Below are positions 61,027 to 64,000 of a DNA stretch of 64,000 nt, piece after piece (position 1 is the stretch's first letter; each line of letters starts with the position of its first letter). The stretch lies in the NCBI GenBank assembly GCA_037577475.1, contig CM075186.1:30216334-30280333 (forward strand), written 5' to 3'. The stretch comes from Chaunax sp. Z400 (taxonomy: Eukaryota > Chordata > Actinopteri > Lophiiformes > Chaunacidae). The notes under the pieces are model-generated. The model worked only from the letters and a program-made list of their open reading frames with translations. It was not told where the DNA came from and did no database searches. Position numbers and translations under genes: made by a program.

Positions 61027-62593
61027 CGCACATTAAGGTGAACAAGGTTACACAGTTATGGTTATAATGTTGATGCTATTGTATATATATCACTGCTGTT
61101 ATTGTTATTGTTGTTTTTGTTGTTGTTATTTGTTTTGCTGTTATTGTGGTTGTCTCCCTTGTCTCCCCAACCCTTTGCTGTTTCTGTTTCTCCCTTTCTT
61201 TCCACTGGTCCCCCCCCCCCACACCCCCTTTCCGGTCCGGTTGCCTCGTCTAATTCAATAATAAATAAAATGCAGATTATGATAGATCCTCCTTTGCCAG
61301 GCAAAATCTGTCTGGTACTGTAAGACACCCATATCTTCATACTGCATGATGAGGTTGCCGGACAAGACAGATTAAAAAATAAATAAATAAAAAAAAGATT
61401 ATATTTTCATATGGACATTATCACTCCTACAATGCTTATAGATAATAAAACATCAGTTGTGACTATAGATCTTGGCTAGTACAGCTTGAACTGTCACTTC
61501 ATCATATTAGCCATGGTAGTACTTCATAGCTGATGTAAAGATCAGGGGTCTCATTTATAACTAGAAAGATCTCAGCGCTAGCTAATTATCTTCACAACGG
61601 TAAAACTTGACTTGGTGAACTCAAAACTGTACAAGACTAACACAGCATGAGTCAGACATCACTGAGAACTATATACAACAGCTTCATAAAGTTTGAACCA
61701 CAAATAACTTTTATTAACGTTTATTGACGGAGTGCAGCAAAGCAGTGCTCACCTCTGATCCAGGAAGATACGGCTTTGACCAGAACACACATGCACACAC
61801 CTACGTCATCGCGCTGCACTTGTCCTCACATGTACACACACAACACTCAAAACCACCGAAGGTAAAAAAACAAACTTCATGTGAGCACCTGTACATTTAC
61901 TCTGACCCCATATGAACATTTAGAGGCAGGAGAAAGTGGTGATGCAGATGGAGACGTAAAGAACTGAAGGCAGATTGTGTTATGATGCCTGTCACACATT
62001 TAAGTTCACTTTATAGCAAATGTTCATTAAAAGCTGGTGGGTGACGGATGCACAAACTCACTGTCCTCACATTCTTCTAAGTCAAAGAATGAACAAAATG
62101 TGCTCACTAACCACCACCTGACCTACAAGCACTTCAGTTTCTTTTTGAGAAAAGATCCTTGTCTTCATCTTCCTCTGTTGTTGCCATGATTCACCATAAA
62201 GAACCAATCAGCAGCTCCTTTCTTTACTCTAACCCTTTATGGTTGCTGAGGTTTGGTAGAAGCTGGATCTAGGCTGATACATGCATATGAAGCTTTTGTG
62301 CACACGTACATTTTCAGTTATGAATCCTATGCACTGTTCTATAAATGAGACCCTTTAATTGGATTAGGTTGTGACGAACTACAGTGTTGCTGAAGTTCTT
62401 GTTGTGTTAAAATACTGCCATATTAACAATATTATGCTCTCTGTCTAGTGTCTAGGTTCATTAAGTACACTGGATACGGTAATGCTGCAGGTCTGCTGGC
62501 TGCCAGAGGACTGCTGAGGGGGGGCAGAGACTCTGGGATCTACTCTGAAGATGAAGACTCTGAGACAGAGGAGTACAGAGAGGCCAAGGCAAA
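38876..62593 (+). CDS. ric8a: ric8a, Ric-8A/synembryn chaperone and GEF for G-alpha subunits (3'-incomplete)
   Basis: Coding segments: 38876-38959, 43399-43446, 46213-46432, 47469-47614, 48723-48803, 49317-49416, 55990-56177, 57480-57574, 57656-57806, 59041-59136, 59233-59377 and 62449-62593. All are bounded by AG and GT and their phases join without a break, giving 499 codons plus two bases of an expected 530-550. Ric-8A folds nascent G-alpha (i, q, 12/13 classes) and catalyses nucleotide exchange in the cytosol; its core is an armadillo/HEAT-like helical repeat. Recognition rests on signature blocks: [11 protein letters not shown] (exon 3), [10 protein letters not shown] (exon 6), [14 protein letters not shown] (exon 7), [18 protein letters not shown] (exon 9), [14 protein letters not shown] (exon 11), [20 protein letters not shown] (exon 12). 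The exon 12 wording fits paralogue A better than B. The acidic [12 protein letters not shown] motif corresponds to the CK2-phosphorylated region; my predicted numbering gives S484 and S489, with Ser at the second site where mammals have Thr. The C-terminal exon(s) lie beyond the window. Confidence 0.95.
38960..41235. other. ric8a intron 1, 5' part
   Basis: Intronic. 39170-39415 contains degenerate tandem motifs of the form TAATGACTTAGT/TTATTATGAGATA found in many fish repeats. No nested gene recognised. Confidence 0.45.
41238..42562 (-). mobile_element. Tc1-like element, end to end, in ric8a intron 1 (minus)
   Basis: Bounded by TA on both sides (41236-41237 and 42563-42564) with inverted ends CTGAGCAACAATAGAAAC and TTCTACTGTTGCTCAG. 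On the minus strand it encodes transposase pieces with the three acidic motifs of Tc1/mariner: [17 protein letters not shown], then [14 protein letters not shown], then [11 protein letters not shown]. These are separated by a stop and frame changes, and the expected N-terminal DNA-binding region is not recognisable. Contains a 155-base secondary insertion (about 41411-41565). It is antisense to ric8a. Inactive. Confidence 0.92.
41411..41565. mobile_element. MITE nested in the intron 1 Tc1-like element
   Basis: Absent from the otherwise collinear copy at 16174-16588, so it is a later insertion. Its reverse complement is present at about 45489-45653 outside any Tc1 copy. Sequence includes TTTTTCAGGCGGTG and CTCAGGAGAGAAATTAGT. 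No coding capacity; termini not resolved. Confidence 0.75.
42565..43398. other. ric8a intron 1, 3' part
   Basis: AT-rich intronic DNA ending in a strong pyrimidine tract (CTTTTCTGTTTTCCTTCTTTCAG) before exon 2. No other feature. Confidence 0.5.
43399..43446 (+). CDS. ric8a: ric8a exon 2
   Basis: Microexon-like 48 bases (16 codons, [16 protein letters not shown]), acceptor TTTCAG, donor CAG|GTATTC, phase 0 at both ends, so skipping would be in frame. It aligns to the conserved short motif ending Ser-Phe-Thr-Phe in vertebrate Ric-8A. Introns on either side carry oppositely oriented copies of one MITE. Confidence 0.9.
43447..45488. other. ric8a intron 2, 5' part
   Basis: Intronic sequence. A GC-richer piece at 44820-45260 contains TTGGGCCAGGATCATGCAGC, similar to a motif in the inverted-repeat family at 15200 and 17822, but then diverges. 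No exon seen. Confidence 0.4.
45489..45653. mobile_element. MITE copy in ric8a intron 2 (inverted)
   Basis: Reverse-complement match of about 90% to 41411-41565, with an extra about 10 bases (TATATGTAGTC) near its right side. Stand-alone, not inside a Tc1 element. Confidence 0.75.
45781..45808. repeat. (TATCT)n tail
   Basis: Five TATCT units following AACTTAAATAAAGGGA; looks like a retroelement tail with a short tandem end. Confidence 0.6.
46213..46432 (+). CDS. ric8a: ric8a exon 3
   Basis: 220 bases, phase 0 to phase 1. Encodes helices of the first armadillo-like repeats with [18 protein letters not shown]. Its 3' part, with the start of exon 4, encodes an extended Ser/Glu-rich linker ([12 protein letters not shown] onward) that is clearly longer than in human Ric-8A as I remember it. 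Confidence 0.93.
46433..47468. other. ric8a intron 3
   Basis: AT-rich, with a CACACACAATCATA/ACATACAAATATA stretch around 47015-47070. No nested feature. Confidence 0.5.
47469..47614 (+). CDS. ric8a: ric8a exon 4
   Basis: 146 bases, phase 1 to phase 0. An acidic linker is followed by [20 protein letters not shown], the conserved helix with the Leu-Lys-Cys/Ser-Leu/Ile-Cys-Asn pattern. Acceptor TTTTCCTAG, donor CTG|GTCAGT. The following intron is almost entirely tetranucleotide repeat. Confidence 0.93.
47679..48719. repeat. TGGA/TGGATGA tandem array in ric8a intron 4
   Basis: About 1.04 kb of (TGGA)n interspersed with TGATGGA and TGGACGA variants. It starts 64 bases after the exon 4 donor and ends three bases before the exon 5 acceptor junction AG. 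It contains virtually no pyrimidine run on the transcribed sense strand. His-Pro-Ser-Ile frames of about 385 residues on the minus strand are artefacts. Confidence 0.98.
48723..48803 (+). CDS. ric8a: ric8a exon 5
   Basis: 81 bases (27 codons), phase 0 at both ends, encoding four Ala then [14 protein letters not shown] and ending TWNHE. Aligns to the Ala-rich/Arg-Leu-Val helix of Ric-8A. The exact 5' boundary is ambiguous: GACAG|GCGGCAGCAGCAG offers several AG acceptors (48722, 48729, 48732, 48735), the last three of which step by one Ala codon. Donor GAG|GTACAG. Confidence 0.85.
49317..49416 (+). CDS. ric8a: ric8a exon 6
   Basis: 100 bases, phase 0 to phase 1. Encodes [18 protein letters not shown] and [11 protein letters not shown], among the most conserved Ric-8 segments. 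Acceptor TGTCCAG, donor TAG|GTAACA. The next intron is 6.6 kb. Confidence 0.95.
49797..50560 (-). mobile_element. L2-clade LINE fragment A (RT C-terminus plus 3' UTR)
   Basis: From about 50557 down to 50085 the minus strand reads continuously as the C-terminal region of an L2-clade LINE ORF2: [49 protein letters not shown]. It frameshifts at a poly-C run near 50115, just before the usual end of the family. The 3' end (AGCGCTTTTCAAA complement and an ATAATA tail near 49800) completes the element. 5'-truncated and inactive. Inserted antisense in ric8a intron 6. Confidence 0.85.
50563..51483 (-). mobile_element. L2-clade LINE fragment B
   Basis: A second, distinct L2-clade piece in the same orientation, directly upstream (in its own sense) of fragment A. 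It reads [32 protein letters not shown] and [17 protein letters not shown], interrupted between 51037 and 51004 by a frame change. The 3' UTR ends at about 50565 with AAATTTACTTATAGAGCACA. 5'-truncated. Confidence 0.85.
51484..51949. other. ric8a intron 6 sequence, no feature seen
   Basis: Non-repetitive-looking intronic sequence between LINE fragment B and the dispersed repeat. Confidence 0.4.
51950..52267. repeat. dispersed repeat copy 2, block A plus lead-in
   Basis: 51950-52125 matches 3397-3580 (shared GAGCAGCTAGCTGTAG and GCAAATGTACAGTTTTGT). The following 140 bases, up to the array, have no match at the first copy. Confidence 0.8.
52268..55260. repeat. G-run minisatellite in ric8a intron 6
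   Basis: About 3 kb of 33- to 42-base units with core GTCAACACTGAGATAAGGAG, optional CCCGAG, then CATCCAGTGG and a G run of variable length (about 4-12 G). The short (no CCCGAG) and long unit types are interspersed. The block 53230-53520 is nearly repeated at 53870-54110, a recent segmental duplication inside the array. G runs lie on the non-template strand of ric8a. Confidence 0.98.
55416..55807. mobile_element. short TIR element (CAGGGTTCAGACTA)
   Basis: CAGGGTTCAGACTA at 55416-55429 is inverted as TAGTCTGAACCCTG at 55794-55807. The 392-base interior is rich in CCTGACTTTTCC-type motifs and encodes no protein, as in hAT-type MITEs of fish. Its right part, plus sequence beyond the right terminus, recurs at 3583-3905, so it is nested in a larger repeated unit. 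Confidence 0.75.
55990..56177 (+). CDS. ric8a: ric8a exon 7
   Basis: 188 bases, phase 1 to phase 0. Encodes [14 protein letters not shown], a Pro-rich turn ([15 protein letters not shown]) and [14 protein letters not shown]. Acceptor CTCTAG, donor GAG|GTACTG. The acceptor follows only 180 bases after the nested repeat block. Confidence 0.95.
56295..56456. repeat. ATCAT/ATATC microsatellite in ric8a intron 7
   Basis: About 160 bases of degenerate ATCATATCAT pentanucleotide repeats with AATAT variants. Confidence 0.95.
57480..57574 (+). CDS. ric8a: ric8a exon 8
   Basis: 95 bases, phase 0 to phase 2. Encodes [18 protein letters not shown] and ERTEEFH. The acceptor is a weak GTGTGAAG|GAG without a pyrimidine tract; the neighbouring GAG triplets (AAGGAGGAG) could allow use of an acceptor three bases away and lose one Glu. 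Donor CACAG|GTAGGA. Confidence 0.9.
57656..57806 (+). CDS. ric8a: ric8a exon 9
   Basis: 151 bases, phase 2 to phase 0, separated from exon 8 by an 81-base intron. Encodes [18 protein letters not shown] and [17 protein letters not shown]. Acceptor TTTTTCTCAG, donor CAA|GTAAGA. Confidence 0.95.
58545..58680. repeat. possible MITE remnant in ric8a intron 9
   Basis: GCATAGTACCAGCTCAACTC and following resemble a fish MITE terminus of the GTACCAGCTCGACTC type. The other end is not clear. Confidence 0.3.
59041..59136 (+). CDS. ric8a: ric8a exon 10
   Basis: 96 bases (32 codons), phase 0 at both ends. Encodes [18 protein letters not shown] and [11 protein letters not shown]. The acceptor is ATGAG|GGA, a rarely favoured GAG context behind a modest pyrimidine tract (GTGTCTTTGTCCATCT). 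Donor AAG|GTCAGT. Confidence 0.93.
59233..59377 (+). CDS. ric8a: ric8a exon 11
   Basis: 145 bases, phase 0 to phase 1, after a 96-base intron. Encodes [33 protein letters not shown] and [12 protein letters not shown], the most conserved block of Ric-8 proteins. Donor GTG|GTAAGG; a Tc1-like element starts 14 bases behind the exon end. Confidence 0.96.
59392..59948 (+). mobile_element. Tc1-like element, 5' part, in ric8a intron 11 (plus)
   Basis: Starts after TA with CTGAGCAACAGTGGAAACGC and is collinear with the right half of 41238-42562 in reverse, encoding the piece around [17 protein letters not shown]. It ends near a Gly run (GTGGGGGGG, 59939-59947) without a 3' terminal repeat. Same sense as ric8a. 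Truncated and inactive. Confidence 0.88.
59949..60714. other. ric8a intron 11, middle
   Basis: Intronic, no exon. A motif AGTTTAACAAAAGGTTTATTTTA occurs near 60140 and a similar one near 51475, suggesting a shared repeat. Confidence 0.4.
60715..61375 (+). mobile_element. LINE 3' UTR-like fragment with internal (CA)n
   Basis: GC-rich GGGGCCACATGAGCTTGTGC and GGCTCTGTGGGGCCGTGGGG, then (CA)n, then a T/G-rich stretch and CCAGGCAAAATCTGTCTGGT, ending in AATAAATAAATAAAAAA. The order and composition resemble the 3' untranslated region of fish L2-clade LINEs. No coding part remains. Family assignment is from memory of general form. Confidence 0.5.
60952..61021. repeat. (CA)n microsatellite
   Basis: About 33 CA dinucleotides in ric8a intron 11. 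Confidence 0.99.
61376..62448. other. ric8a intron 11, 3' part
   Basis: No nested gene recognised. Ends with CTCTCTGTCTAG before exon 12. Confidence 0.45.
62449..62593 (+). CDS. ric8a: ric8a exon 12 (last one visible)
   Basis: 145 bases, phase 1 to phase 2. Encodes [20 protein letters not shown], then a Gly/Arg turn and the acidic [17 protein letters not shown]. The Glu/Asp-flanked Ser residues fit the CK2 consensus known to be phosphorylated in mammalian Ric-8A. Donor AA|GTCAGT. The following intron extends past the window. Confidence 0.94.
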
Positions 62594-63484
62594 GTCAGTA
62601 CCAACAGTGTGTCTCTTCAGCTCAGTGCCCAGTGGTGTGTTTGTGACCATTTTAACACCTTTAAGTAATGGCAGATATATGTAGTGTGTCTATGTTTAAC
62701 CATCCTGCTGCTCATTAGTTAACGGAGCTAAAGCCTCGTTCTCAGATGACACGACTTTTAAAATCCAGCCCAGTTTAGAAAGAGGGAGAAACTTCAAAGA
62801 CTATCTTCTGTCTGCACACACAGGGTTATAAGATAATGATGCATCACACACCTCATGATATTATTAAGGTTACTGTGTCAGAGGGAGTGTGCACCATGTC
62901 ACATGATCTCATACGAATGTAAACAAAATGATGACTTTGAGCAAACAACCTGCCGCACTAATGCTTTACAGGAACAAGTCACACGGTCAACACGTTCTAT
63001 TGTCTGTTCCTCATGCTAACATTAGTCTCAATAGCACATCAGCTGCTCCAGTATGTCTCTCTCATTCGCCCCATTCACACAGAGTTTTCAATGCGGGCCT
63101 GGAGCTCCTCTATTCCGCCCTGATGTTCTGTGTGAATGCAGTGAAGATGTAGGGGGTTCACATGTTCTTTCACTTGTTCATTCTCTTTCATTGTCTCTCC
63201 ATCCAAAATTCAGAGAGAAATATGACCTTTATCCTCTCCTGCTAGCATTTTGAACCTTAAGAGGAATGGGGTCAGAGCAGTTCTGAACAGGCATGTAAAT
63301 GTTCATTGGTTATTCTATAACAGTGTTTAGTTTAATAATGTTAACTGATGCTGATTGACAGCTGGATGTGGAGACAACAGGTGTGTGCTGCTACTTTATA
63401 AGTCCAGGTATCGTCTGTAGCCAGAAGGAGGCGGGGTCACAAGCTCCACCCTGATCTATCAATGCTACATCTGATTCAGATCAA
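62594..63484. other. ric8a intron 12, 5' part
   Basis: No further ric8a exon with the expected Asn-Pro-Val-Thr-Gly motif seen. Short frames have no recognised similarity. Confidence 0.5.
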
Positions 63485-64000
63485 TAATTTCCACCTGTAG
63501 AGATCCAGAATCTGCCCACCTGTCTGCCCACCTGTAGAGATCCAGTATCACCTGTAGAGATCCAGTATCTGCCCACCTGTAGAGATCCAGTATCACCTGT
63601 AGAGATCCAGTATCTGCCCACCTGTATAGATCCAGTATCTGCCCACCTGTAGAGATCCAGTATCACCTGTAGAGATCCAGTATCTGCCCACCTGTAGAGA
63701 TCCAGTATCTGCCCACCTGTAGAGATCCAGTATCTGCCCACCTGTATAGATCCAGTATCTGCCCACCTGTAGAGATCCAGTATCTGCCCACCTGTAGAGA
63801 TCCAGTATCTGCCCACCTGTATAGATCCAGTATCTGCCCACCTGTATAGATCCAGTATCTGCCCACCTGTATAGATCCAGTATCTGCCCACCTGTAGAGA
63901 TCCAGTATCTGCCCACCTGTAGAGATCCAGTATCACCTCTAGAGATCCAGTATCTGCCCACCTGTATAGATCCAGTATCTGCCCACCTGTAGAGATCCAG
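63485..64000. repeat. 25-bp minisatellite, runs off the window
   Basis: About 21 units of TCTGCCCACCTGTAGAGATC plus CAGTA, with TATAGATC variants and five short 20-base units that lack TGCCC (TCACCTGTAGAGATCCAG). Continues past 64000. Confidence 0.97.

Overview
The window is vertebrate nuclear DNA, most likely from a ray-finned (teleost) fish. Three things point there: a split, intron-rich gene whose exons encode a Ric-8A protein; abundant fish-type transposon debris (Tc1-like, hAT-like, L2-clade and RTE-like LINE pieces, a tRNA-derived SINE); and a very high load of micro- and minisatellites. Nothing suggests a bacterial, organellar or viral sequence. Nearly all long open frames are artefacts of tandem repeats whose period is a multiple of three.

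Layout. 1-3.4 kb: a minisatellite that becomes rich in TGACGTCA (CRE) motifs toward its 3' side. 4.4-7.7 kb: an element with terminal inverted repeats that carries two abutting tandem arrays; a second copy lies at about 18.6-22.1 kb. 7.8-14.2 kb: hAT-like elements and unannotated DNA. 14.9-18.3 kb: a spaced inverted repeat. 22-35 kb: microsatellites, a SINE, LINE tails, a 39-bp minisatellite, Tc1 debris and hAT-like debris. About 35.0-35.6 kb: a CpG-rich stretch that may be a promoter.

38.9 kb to the right edge: ric8a on the + strand. Twelve coding exons with consistent splice phases are visible (1,499 coding bases, 499 codons plus two bases). The C-terminal exon(s) lie beyond the window. The product is the cytosolic chaperone and guanine-nucleotide exchange factor for G-protein alpha subunits. 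Its introns hold most of the interesting structure: a full-length but dead Tc1-like element with a nested MITE (intron 1), an inverted copy of that MITE (intron 2), about 1 kb of TGGA-rich repeat running right up to the exon 5 acceptor (intron 4), two L2 LINE fragments and a 3-kb G-run minisatellite (intron 6), a Tc1 piece 14 bases behind a splice donor (intron 11), and a 25-bp minisatellite running off the window (intron 12).

I found no coherent new multi-gene system. The best leads are structural: CRE-motif amplification in a satellite, tandem-array-bearing transposons, and repeats placed where they could alter ric8a splicing.
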